Both the position numbers and the translations under genes were made by a program. Below, one piece after another: positions 1-6,415 of a stretch of DNA of 12,222 nucleotides (position 1 is the first letter of the stretch; each line of letters begins with the position of its first letter). Below the pieces are notes generated by a model. That model did no database searches. It saw nothing but the letters and a program-made list of their open reading frames with translations, and was not told the DNA's origin. Source of the stretch: QNBT01 sp964563335 (GTDB lineage: Bacteria; Planctomycetota; Phycisphaerae; Sedimentisphaerales; Anaerohalosphaeraceae); contig CAZLWL010000078.1 in NCBI GenBank assembly GCA_964563335.1, positions 1-12,222 on the forward strand. The letters are read 5' to 3'.

Positions 1-128
1 GGCTGGTCTTCGTCCTGAGCTTCTTTGATTTTCTGAATAGTTGCTCCAAGGCCCTCATAAACAAATTTCAGGGCCTCTGCGTTGTATCGGCCGTCCTCTG
101 TGGCGATTTCTTCGATAGTCTTTCTCAT
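1..128 (-). CDS. TIGR04138 / Minf_1886-like protein of unknown function, N-terminal part only
   Basis: Only the first 42 codons are in the window; the gene continues past the left edge. It starts at the ATG at 128-126, with a GGAG ribosome binding site about 9 bases upstream, and begins 17 bases after the metG stop on the same strand, so it is probably co-transcribed with metG. The visible peptide begins MRKTIEEIATEDGRYNAEAL and continues with a hydrophobic/acidic helix rich in K, E and Q. The pattern of a short helix, an acidic D-x-RY-x-xEA motif and then an F-V-x-E-G-L helix resembles the N-terminus of the TIGR04138 family, which I recall as mostly restricted to Planctomycetes and Verrucomicrobia and without an assigned function. 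The family call rests on memory of this short motif and could be wrong; that it is a coding start is much safer. Confidence 0.6.
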   Translation of the reverse strand, partial: MRKTIEEIATEDGRYNAEALKFVYEGLGATIQKIKEAQDEDQ

Positions 129-145
129 TTCATCACTCCAACATT

Positions 146-2074
146 TCAATGCACCCGCCAGCCCGGCCTTGCGCCCTCATCGACAGTAAGCATGAATATG
201 TCCTTATTGCCGGCACCTGCTGCCAGAATCATCCCCTCCGATACGCCGAATTTCATCTTTCTCGGCTTCAGGTTTGCAACGCACACGACCTTTTTGCCGA
301 CTAAATCCGCGGGTTTGTAAGCCTTTGCGATCCCCGCGAGCACGATTTTTTTGATGCCGCCGACATCGAGTTCCAGCCGCAGCAGCTTATCCGCTCCTTC
401 GACCGGCCCGGCCGAGGCGACCTTAGCGATTCGCAGGTCAATTTTCATAAAATCTTCAATTGAACACTCAGGCTCAATAGGCTCGCTCGCAGCGGCTTGT
501 TCGGCTGCCGTTCCATCCGGCACCCGTTCCTTGCTTTCTTCAATCATCGCTTCTACCTTTTCGGTTTCAACTCGTTCAACCAACCGCTCGAACCGGCCTA
601 TTTTATGTTCTTCGAGCACGCTGTCAACGTCGGCGTAGCCAAGCGGGGCGATATTGAGGAATCGCTCTATCGTTTCGGCGTAGGCCGGCAGGACAGGCTT
701 TAGATAGATTGTCAGGATTTTCACCGCATTTATCGCTGCCGTCAGGCTTGCGTGTGTTTTCTCATGGTCGGTTTTTATCGTTTCCCATGGCTGCTCGCGG
801 TCGAAGTATCTGTTGCTCTCATCTGCAAGCGCGGAGATTGTCCTCATCGCCGCGGCATAATTAAGTTCCTCGAAGTCGGCGATTATGCCCTCCTTTGCCC
901 CCTGCAGTATTCGAACAAGTTTTGCGCCCTTGCCGTCCAGTCGGCCCAGTCGACCGTCGAGATTCTTAGTCAGCATAGGCACGGAGCGGCTGGCCAGATT
1001 CGCGAGCTTGCCGACGAGGTCCGAGTTGATCTTCGTAACAAAATCATCGAAATTCAAATCGATATCCTCGATGCCGCTGGTCAGCTTGGTCGCATAGTAA
1101 TACCGCAGATACTGCGTGTCGAGGTGCTTGAGGTACGTTTCGGCCTTGATGAACGTCCCTTTGCTCTTGCTCATTTTCTTGCCGTTGACCGTCAAGAAGC
1201 CGTGGACGAACAGCTTGTCGGCTATTTTGAACTTTGCGCTCATAAGCATCGCCGGCCAGAACAGCGCATGAAAATACATGATGTCCTTGCCGATAAAGTG
1301 ATACAACTCATACTCCTTGCTGTTCCAGACTTTATCGAAGTCCAAGCCGTGGCTGTTGCAATAGTTCTTGCACGAAGCCATATAGCCGATGGGGGCGTCG
1401 AGCCAGACGTAGAAGAATTTGTTTTCCTCGCCGGGAATTTTGAAGCCGAAATACGGCCCATCGCGCGATATATCCCAGTCGCGCAGTCCTGCTTTGAACC
1501 ACTCATCCAGTTTATTCAGAACGGATTTTTGAGTATGGCCGCTTTCGATTAATTTCTTTAGCCTGTCCGTGTAGTCACCGAGCTTGAAAAAGTAGTGAGT
1601 ACTGGTTCGCCGGATTGGCTCAGCGCCACAGTTTGCACAGGTCGGCTCGATAAGCTCCGTCGGCCGATGTGTGCCCCCGCAGGCGTCGCACGAATCGCCA
1701 TATTGATCAGGAGCCTTGCATCGCGGACATGTCCCGCGAATATAGCGGTCGGGCAGCCACATATCGCATTTGGCGCAATAGGCCTGTTCCACATCCCGCT
1801 TGGCGATGGAACCATTATCCACAGCTCGTTTGTAGAGCAGTTCACTGAATTGTCGGTTTTCTTCGGAATGTGTGGAATAATAGTTATCAAACTTGACGTT
1901 GAATTCGGTAAAGTCCCTGATGTGTTCGGTGTGCACGCGCTCGATTAGCTCTTCAGGCTCGATGCCGTCGGCTCTGGCGCGAATCATAACGGGTGTGCCG
2001 TGTGTGTCGTCCGCACAGAAATACAGGCACCGGTTACCGCGGGCCTTTTGGAACCTGACCCAGATGTCGGTCTG
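146..2074 (-). CDS. metG: methionyl-tRNA synthetase (5' end in assembly gap)
   Basis: Cytoplasmic class I aminoacyl-tRNA synthetase that charges tRNA-Met with methionine using ATP. The visible 642 residues start at QTDIWVRFQK, just after the expected N-terminal segment with the HIGH-like ATP motif, which must lie in the N gap. About 27 residues are missing, giving a protein of about 670 residues, close to the E. coli enzyme. Landmarks in order: C-A-D-D-T-H-G-T-P of the Rossmann fold; a zinc region with four CxxC pairs (CAKC, CPRC, CDAC, CANC; about 1610-1780), the two-zinc type; KMSKS at 1163-1177; the anticodon-binding helical domain; a charged linker; and a C-terminal EMAP/Trbp111-type tRNA-binding domain, from about SIEDFMKIDLRIAKV to the end, which normally promotes dimerisation. 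The stop is TGA at 148-146. It follows ricT, as in the Bacillus order, and precedes the TIGR04138-like gene by 17 bases. Any reading that continues upstream across the gap to 2356 is a ricT shadow. Confidence 0.97.
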   Translation of the reverse strand, partial: QTDIWVRFQKARGNRCLYFCADDTHGTPVMIRARADGIEPEELIERVHTEHIRDFTEFNVKFDNYYSTHSEENRQFSELLYKRAVDNGSIAKRDVEQAYCAKCDMWLPDRYIRGTCPRCKAPDQYGDSCDACGGTHRPTELIEPTCANCGAEPIRRTSTHYFFKLGDYTDRLKKLIESGHTQKSVLNKLDEWFKAGLRDWDISRDGPYFGFKIPGEENKFFYVWLDAPIGYMASCKNYCNSHGLDFDKVWNSKEYELYHFIGKDIMYFHALFWPAMLMSAKFKIADKLFVHGFLTVNGKKMSKSKGTFIKAETYLKHLDTQYLRYYYATKLTSGIEDIDLNFDDFVTKINSDLVGKLANLASRSVPMLTKNLDGRLGRLDGKGAKLVRILQGAKEGIIADFEELNYAAAMRTISALADESNRYFDREQPWETIKTDHEKTHASLTAAINAVKILTIYLKPVLPAYAETIERFLNIAPLGYADVDSVLEEHKIGRFERLVERVETEKVEAMIEESKERVPDGTAAEQAAASEPIEPECSIEDFMKIDLRIAKVASAGPVEGADKLLRLELDVGGIKKIVLAGIAKAYKPADLVGKKVVCVANLKPRKMKFGVSEGMILAAGAGNKDIFMLTVDEGARPGWRVH

Positions 2075-2174
2075 NNNNNNNNNNNNNNNNNNNNNNNNNN
2101 NNNNNNNNNNNNNNNNNNNNNNNNNNNNNNNNNNNNNNNNNNNNNNNNNNNNNNNNNNNNNNNNNNNNNNNNNN
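2075..2174. other. assembly gap (100 N) across the ricT-metG junction
   Basis: Exactly 100 ambiguous bases, the usual placeholder for a gap of unknown length. It removes the 3' end of ricT, the start codon and ATP-binding motif of metG, and any spacer or ribosome binding site between them. The sequence on either side is ordinary coding sequence without an obvious repeat. The missing metG start alone should need about 80 bases. RicT proteins usually continue several dozen residues past the last visible motif, so the real gap is probably longer than 100 bases. Confidence 0.95.
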
Positions 2175-2940
2175 TGGCATTTTTCTTCGGCAGCCTTTTT
2201 CTCAACTCCTTGTAGGTGGCGTCTTCGTAACGCAGACAGCACTTGAGTCTGCCGCAGTGGCCCGATATTTTTGACGGGTCGAGAGTGGCCTTTTGGAGCT
2301 TTGCCATCCGCATGTTGACAGGCTCCAAAATCTTCAAAAATTGTCTGCAGCAGCACGGCAGCCCGCAGCTTTCGTAATCACTTATAATCCTGGCCTCATC
2401 ACGTGCGCCGATCTGACGAAGTTCGATTCGCGTCTGATATTCCCTGGCGAGGTGTTTAACCAACTCCCTGAAATCGACCCTGCCGCTGCTGATAAAATAA
2501 ATAACAATCCGCTCGCCTCCGAACACGTGCTCGGCATCGACTATCTTCATCGGCAGCTCCATCTCCTCGACAAACCGCTCGCAGCACTGCATCTCCTCCC
2601 TGGCCGAGGCGTCGAGATGTTTTTCCTCCATCACGTCTTCCGCCGTTGCGAAACGCACGAAAGTGCCCCCATCGGTCAGCGGCTGGTCCTTCTGCGTCTT
2701 GCCGTAATACTCCTGAACCTGCTCTGGAGTGCTTTTGAAATGTCCGCCGCGATAGTGGAATTGCCCGACAAGTTGACCCAACTCAAGGCCGCGGTCGGTT
2801 TTTATCACCACCCGACTTCGCGTCTTGGGTATGTAGCTTTCCTTGTGCTCAAACCAGCCCAAGTACCCCATTCGGCCGTACCGAACCAGCATCAGCTTTT
2901 TATGCTTCTGCGGTTTGTGCTTTGTTTCACCCTGTGCCAT
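2175..2940 (-). CDS. ricT: PSP1-domain protein, RicT/YaaT family (3' end in assembly gap)
   Basis: Homologue of Bacillus subtilis RicT (YaaT), which with RicA and RicF forms an iron-sulfur complex affecting mRNA maturation, sporulation and competence; its role in this phylum is not known to me. The start is the ATG at 2940-2938 with an AGGAG ribosome binding site 5 bases upstream, and 255 residues are visible. Residues 1-15 are a lysine- and histidine-rich tail. The PSP1 region follows, with R-V-V-I-K-T-D-R-G-L-E-L-G near 43-55 and V-D-F-R-E-L-V-K-H-L-A near 155-165. A cysteine-rich core comes last: SCGLPCCCRQF (C192, C196, C197, C198) and HCGRLKCCLRYE (C229, C234, C235). The spacing matches the cluster ligands I recall for RicT. 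The final visible residues RLPKKNA lead into the N gap, so the C-terminal strand region is missing. It lies 39 bp after holB and before metG, the same order as in Firmicutes. Confidence 0.93.
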
Positions 2941-2960
2941 GTGGCTCCTGATTCTATTCT

Positions 2961-2982
2961 ACGAACTAATAGCAACGAACTA
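2961..2982. repeat. two degenerate copies of the TAGTTCG heptamer between holB and ricT
   Basis: The 8-mer ACGAACTA occurs at 2961-2968 and again at 2975-2982 in the 39-bp spacer between holB and ricT. On the coding (minus) strand it reads TAGTTCGT, the same unit as the tandem heptamer flanking the gap at 6295-6394. The copy at 2975-2982 supplies the TAG stop codon of holB (2982-2980). The two copies are 14 bases apart, that is two repeat units, with one degenerate unit between them. This suggests a small decayed array. Confidence 0.7.
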
Positions 2983-4104
2983 CAAACTTATAATTATACC
3001 ACACCCGGCGTAGCTTAACAACAGTTCTTCAAAAATCAGCCTCTCGTTGACACTTCGCTGCACCCACTGCATACTTTCGTATGCCTTGCCGATTTTTTCG
3101 GCCAGTTCCTCTGCGCCGAATCTTGCGGCCAGCGCCTCGACTTCACTCACCTGGTCACTGTTCGCAAACTCAGCGTGATTACCGATGTTCATCTTCATTG
3201 CGTCGTCGAGTGCCGCGATTATCATGCGTATAAGCCCGGCCTGTGCCCTTCGATTGATGTCCTTTTTGCTGACATTCGGTTCCTTCTCGGCCCATGCGCC
3301 GCTTATCTTCTTGGCCGTTTGGCCCAGCCACTCGGCAAAGTCCAGCGCATCACTCAGCCGATATTTTGCAAAGCGGCGAACAAGTTCGGTCTTAATCTGA
3401 TAACAGCTTTTGTCCTTCGGCTCAAGGCCCGCCCAGGCCAAGGCTATCCCTAAGCTGCCCTCGCTAAAGGCCGCCCAGTATCGGGCCTCTTTCGGCTCGA
3501 TGTCCATCTGAAGGAGCCGATTTACGATTTGCTCCCGGCCTACCGGGCCGAACCGAATAATCTGACAGCGAGACTGGGTTGTCGGCAGCATTTTCTCCAG
3601 GCGGCTGCATATCAGTATAATAAAGCAATACTTCGGCGGCTCCTCCAGGACTTTTAAGAGGGCGTTTTGCGAGGATTGATTGAGTCGCTCGGCCTCTCGA
3701 ACGACATAAACAGTCGCGTCGCTCATCTGCGGCCGACCGGCGACCTTCTTGATTAGAAAATCACGAATAACATCTATCGGCAGATCAAGCGGCGTTTTGC
3801 CCTTGCCGTCTTTCGTGAACTCGACGAGTTCCTTGTATATATGATTAAAATCCGGATGCGCGCCACCGGCAAACACCTCACACGACCGGCATGTGCCGCA
3901 GCTATCATAGAATGTGCCTTGCGGCGTTTGCTGTTCTATTTTATCGTTGCACAAAAGCACCTTTGCCCATTCCCGTGCCGTCTTAAATTTACCTACCCCG
4001 TCCGGGCCGACAAATATATAGGCATGGGCCAGCTTGTCAGCAGCAAACGCACACTGCAAGATACCAATTGCTTTATCCTGACAAAAAACTTCTTTAAGAC
4101 TCAT
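2980..4104 (-). CDS. holB: DNA polymerase III delta' subunit (clamp loader)
   Basis: AAA+ family subunit of the clamp loader that opens the beta sliding clamp and places it on primed DNA at the replication fork. The protein has 374 residues. Walker A is GPDGVGKFK at 33-41. A zinc-binding set is visible as C52, C69, C72 and C75, the latter three in SCGTCRSC. The helix N-A-L-L-K-V-L-E-E-P-P at about 147-157 is characteristic of DnaX/HolB proteins, and the SRC motif at 178-180 is the arginine-finger motif region. The region after about 190 is the less conserved collar domain. The ATG at 4104 overlaps the tmk stop as ATGA, implying translational coupling, and ricT follows 39 bp later. The last residues, IIISL, are encoded by AT-rich sequence running into a heptamer-like repeat that provides the stop, so the original C-terminus may have been altered there. 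An intact P-loop is notable because the E. coli delta' lacks a functional ATP site, and some bacteria retain it. Confidence 0.95.
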   Translation of the reverse strand: MSLKEVFCQDKAIGILQCAFAADKLAHAYIFVGPDGVGKFKTAREWAKVLLCNDKIEQQTPQGTFYDSCGTCRSCEVFAGGAHPDFNHIYKELVEFTKDGKGKTPLDLPIDVIRDFLIKKVAGRPQMSDATVYVVREAERLNQSSQNALLKVLEEPPKYCFIILICSRLEKMLPTTQSRCQIIRFGPVGREQIVNRLLQMDIEPKEARYWAAFSEGSLGIALAWAGLEPKDKSCYQIKTELVRRFAKYRLSDALDFAEWLGQTAKKISGAWAEKEPNVSKKDINRRAQAGLIRMIIAALDDAMKMNIGNHAEFANSDQVSEVEALAARFGAEELAEKIGKAYESMQWVQRSVNERLIFEELLLSYAGCGIIISL

Positions 4105-4733
4105 TTGATTTGCCTAACGGTTTGGACAACCGTCTGATGTACCTGTTCTATATCCTTTGTCGCGTCAACTACAACGATGTTATCATTAAACTTACTTAAC
4201 TGCAAAAATCCTTCTCTGACCTTTTTGTGATAATCCGTTCCTTTTTGCTCCATCCGGTCGAGCGCGCGGTCCATTCTTTTGGCCGCCGTTTCTACGTCAA
4301 TATCCAATACAATCGCCAGGTCCGGCCAGACCCTCTCCAGGCTCGCCTCGGCGATTTCAACAACCCTCGCTACCCCGTACCCCCCGGCGAAGCCTTGATA
4401 TGCACACGTACTCGTTACCCATCTGTCTAATACTACGCATTTGCCGGCCTCAAGTGCAGGAGCAATTTTTTCGGCCCACAGTTGTGCCCTCGATGCCATA
4501 TATAGCAATAGCTCCGTCCGCACGCTCATTTCGGCGTGCTCAGGATTGAGCAGGATTTGGCGAATTTTCTCCCCGACCGCCGTCCCTCCCGGGTCGCGAA
4601 AGGTTACAACTTGCACGCCTTGGCTTTTTAGCCAGTCATAGAGTATCACCGTCTGGGTGCTCTTGCCGCAACCATCCGGCCCATCCAGGACTATAAACCT
4701 CCCACTGAGCCTATTCGGTAAATTCATCTCCAT
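4101..4733 (-). CDS. tmk: thymidylate kinase (dTMP kinase)
   Basis: Phosphorylates dTMP to dTDP with ATP, feeding dTTP synthesis in the cytoplasm. The 210 residues match the family length. The P-loop is GPDGCGKST at 18-26. The dTMP-binding motif is F-R-D-P-G-G-T at 45-51, with D where many enzymes have E. The D-R-W motif, D-R-W-V-T-S-T-C-A-Y-Q-G, has W where DRY/DRF/DRH is commoner. The lid region holds R-M-D-R-A-L-D-R-M-E, followed by Y-H-K-K-V-R-E-G-F. The start chosen is the ATG at 4733, which has a GAGG box 7 bases upstream; a second ATG two codons later is possible but lacks proper spacing. It overlaps membrane gene 2 by 23 bp and holB by 4 bp, so it is very probably translated from the same message as both. 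Confidence 0.98.
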   Translation of the reverse strand: MEMNLPNRLSGRFIVLDGPDGCGKSTQTVILYDWLKSQGVQVVTFRDPGGTAVGEKIRQILLNPEHAEMSVRTELLLYMASRAQLWAEKIAPALEAGKCVVLDRWVTSTCAYQGFAGGYGVARVVEIAEASLERVWPDLAIVLDIDVETAAKRMDRALDRMEQKGTDYHKKVREGFLQLSKFNDNIVVVDATKDIEQVHQTVVQTVRQIK

Positions 4734-5460
4734 TGTTTTCCTCTGTATCCTCTATGGCTAAGTTTGTTCTCTTCGCGACGAACAGGACCGCGCTCAAAGC
4801 GATCGCGATGATCAGCAAAGTTCCGACGATGTTAGTTATTACACTCGTGGAGTAGTATATAATACCGCCTTTTTCTAATGAAGGTCGAGCAGAAAGGCAT
4901 AGAAGTCCAAGTGCCTGTCGTGCCGCAAAAAGTATCAGCAGTTCCTTTGCTTCAAATATTTTATACGTCATGAAAGACCTAAGTGCATCAAAGACCCGCA
5001 TTTTATGAACAATTATCATGGCCGGAACCAAAAGCACCGGCTTCATGAGTACCACTTCAAGCACAATAATGCCTAAACCACCTATCGATAAGTAACCAGC
5101 ACCTATAATCCCCCTGAGTGATAGGGTGAGGGCCAAAAATATAATTCCATACAGAGATGCAAATATAAAAAGCTGCCAAAAGAAACGTTTTCCTGTCTGC
5201 AGTAATGTGACAATACGTTGCCCCTTGCCTCCGTAAAGATATGCTGTACGCAAGAAACCTGCTCGCAATATCAACATTACTGCAGCTACCGCCAGCATGA
5301 TGAGGCTGGAGCCGCTCTTTAATATGGAATTTTGGGTAAGTGATGCTCCCATTGGGCCAAGCCACCTTAACAGCCCCACTGCTACAATTACAGCAACTTC
5401 AGGCCTGCGTTTCTTTAAGATAGCAAATGTAGTTATTCTATCTTCCAATCTATTCTGCAA
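4711..5460 (-). CDS. hypothetical multi-pass membrane protein (paralogue 2)
   Basis: I do not recognise this gene by function. It encodes 249 residues with about six hydrophobic segments, roughly at 21-35, 50-70, 95-118, 122-150, 172-190 and 200-229, and an acidic C-terminal tail (EDTEENNGDEFTE). It is clearly a paralogue of the gene just upstream: both share a KR-x-PE-x-A start, a G-(K/R)-x-FFW segment, K-P-(V/I)-L-L-(V/M)-P-A followed by (M/I)IV, an F-x-EAK-x-L helix and a final (S/G)AVLFV. The layout of a P-x-x-I-V segment followed by a short amphipathic A-L-x-x-x helix is reminiscent of GPDPase-membrane/DUF-type domains that occur alone, but I cannot assign one. The start is TTG at 5460-5458, 7 bp after the upstream stop, without a strong ribosome binding site, so coupling or a different start is possible. 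It overlaps tmk by 23 bp. Confidence 0.88.
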   Translation of the reverse strand: MQNRLEDRITTFAILKKRRPEVAVIVAVGLLRWLGPMGASLTQNSILKSGSSLIMLAVAAVMLILRAGFLRTAYLYGGKGQRIVTLLQTGKRFFWQLFIFASLYGIIFLALTLSLRGIIGAGYLSIGGLGIIVLEVVLMKPVLLVPAMIIVHKMRVFDALRSFMTYKIFEAKELLILFAARQALGLLCLSARPSLEKGGIIYYSTSVITNIVGTLLIIAIALSAVLFVAKRTNLAIEDTEENNGDEFTE

Positions 5461-5467
5461 ATCCGTA

Positions 5468-6277
5468 TTAACCCGTGGTTAAATTGTTTTCCGGGCTCTC
5501 TGCGGGCTCTGTGGCCGGGATTGTTTTGCTTCCGACGAACAGGACGGCGCCGAGGGTAACGGCTACAATGAGCGCGCTTGATACGACCGCGTAAGTTCCT
5601 ACAAGAACATAATAAAAAACGCTGCCGGTCTCAATCAGGCCCAGCAAAGATGAAAGCAGGTAAACGGTCGCAAAGCAAATAAAAAACGCCCGGACCAGGC
5701 CCTTTGCTTCAGAGAATCTGTACTCTTTCAAAAGTCCAATCGCCTCCAACACCATACGGTCCCTGACAATCATCACAGCCGGCATGAGCAGTATGGGTTT
5801 AGCCAGCACAGCCAGCGCCGCGAACGAGCACAGGTGCACAATCCAATCCGGAATCCTTGATACGTCTTCCCGGCCGAGCGCCACTGACTGGACTATTGCC
5901 AAAATCACAAATGATATTCCCATGTATACAACACCCAAGATAATCTGAAACCGCAGCATCCGCCAGAAGAACAATCTGCCGACGCTGACAAGCTGAGCCG
6001 GCTGCTTTGGGCTGGGGCCCTCGGTGCAAGCTGTAGCTAAGAATCCAAGGTAAAGCATCTGCCAGATAATTGCAAAAAGCGCCGTGCCCATTCCCCAAAT
6101 AAAACCCATCTGCACCGGCAAAGCCTCCGACGGTGCCTGCTGCGCCACTGATGCCCGGCCAGCAATTTCTTCCAGCAGGACCATCAGCCCCGCCTGCAGG
6201 AGGATTACCAAAGCAGCCTCCGGCCATCGTTTCCTGAAAATTTCAATTACGCCCGCCAAAACAGGTCCCTTTTTCAA
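5468..6277 (-). CDS. hypothetical multi-pass membrane protein (paralogue 1)
   Basis: Function not recognised. Up to 269 residues with about six membrane segments near 20-37, 57-83, 108-137, 146-171, 193-213 and 219-249, and an acidic/proline-rich C-terminal tail. Shared blocks with the following gene (G-R-L-F-F-W near 100-105, K-P-I-L-L-M-P-A at 160-167, G-A-V-L-F-V at 243-248) show a tandem duplication that has diverged well. The start is ambiguous. The longest frame begins with TTG at 6277, placed exactly at the edge of the heptamer repeat, with an in-frame TAG immediately upstream and no ribosome binding site. A second TTG at 6259-6257 has AAGGGA about 7 bases upstream and is the better-supported start. 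The gene follows dnaE across the N gap and precedes paralogue 2 by 7 bp, so it is probably part of the same transcript. Confidence 0.88.
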   Translation of the reverse strand: MKKGPVLAGVIEIFRKRWPEAALVILLQAGLMVLLEEIAGRASVAQQAPSEALPVQMGFIWGMGTALFAIIWQMLYLGFLATACTEGPSPKQPAQLVSVGRLFFWRMLRFQIILGVVYMGISFVILAIVQSVALGREDVSRIPDWIVHLCSFAALAVLAKPILLMPAVMIVRDRMVLEAIGLLKEYRFSEAKGLVRAFFICFATVYLLSSLLGLIETGSVFYYVLVGTYAVVSSALIVAVTLGAVLFVGSKTIPATEPAESPENNLTTG

Positions 6278-6294
6278 CTACGAACTACGAACTA
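6276..6294. repeat. heptamer tandem repeat (AACTACG)n, left flank of gap
   Basis: The 19 bases AACTACGAACTACGAACTA contain 2.7 copies of a 7-bp unit, reading TAGTTCG on the coding strand, and run into the N gap. The array touches the TTG that opens the longest frame of membrane paralogue 1. Because 7 is not a multiple of 3, three consecutive units place a TAG stop in every frame of the coding strand. Confidence 0.9.
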
Positions 6295-6394
6295 NNNNNN
6301 NNNNNNNNNNNNNNNNNNNNNNNNNNNNNNNNNNNNNNNNNNNNNNNNNNNNNNNNNNNNNNNNNNNNNNNNNNNNNNNNNNNNNNNNNNNNNN
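6295..6394. other. assembly gap (100 N) inside the heptamer repeat
   Basis: Exactly 100 ambiguous bases flanked by identical 19-mers of a 7-bp tandem repeat. The gap was most likely produced because the assembler could not resolve the repeat. The real sequence could be a long array, an array of about this size, or only a short overlap of the two contig ends. There is no sign that a gene is missing, since the flanking genes dnaE and membrane paralogue 1 are both complete. Confidence 0.9.
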
Positions 6395-6413
6395 AACTAC
6401 GAACTACGAACTA
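6395..6413. repeat. heptamer tandem repeat (AACTACG)n, right flank of gap
   Basis: The same 19-mer as on the other side of the gap, ending 2 bases after the dnaE TGA stop (6418-6416) on the coding strand. With the left flank it shows that the visible dnaE to membrane-gene spacer is almost nothing but this repeat. Confidence 0.9.
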
Positions 6414-6415
6414 AA

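Noticed and set aside
752..1552. 266-codon plus-strand open frame opposite metG
   Set aside because: It is the mirror of highly conserved metG codons, with no recognisable domain and no ribosome binding site.
2075..2356. Upstream extension of the metG reading frame across the N gap (start at 2356)
   Set aside because: The N-terminal 60 residues of that reading lie antisense-free but out of frame within ricT, and frame continuity through N bases is meaningless. Real metG must start inside the gap.
2293..3018. 241-codon plus-strand open frame opposite ricT
   Set aside because: Antisense shadow of ricT; the product is low-information, and its start and end fall in the heptamer spacer and the ricT core.
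6276..6413. CRISPR array at the repeated sequence
   Set aside because: The unit is a 7-bp head-to-tail tandem without spacers, so it is a microsatellite-like array, not a CRISPR.
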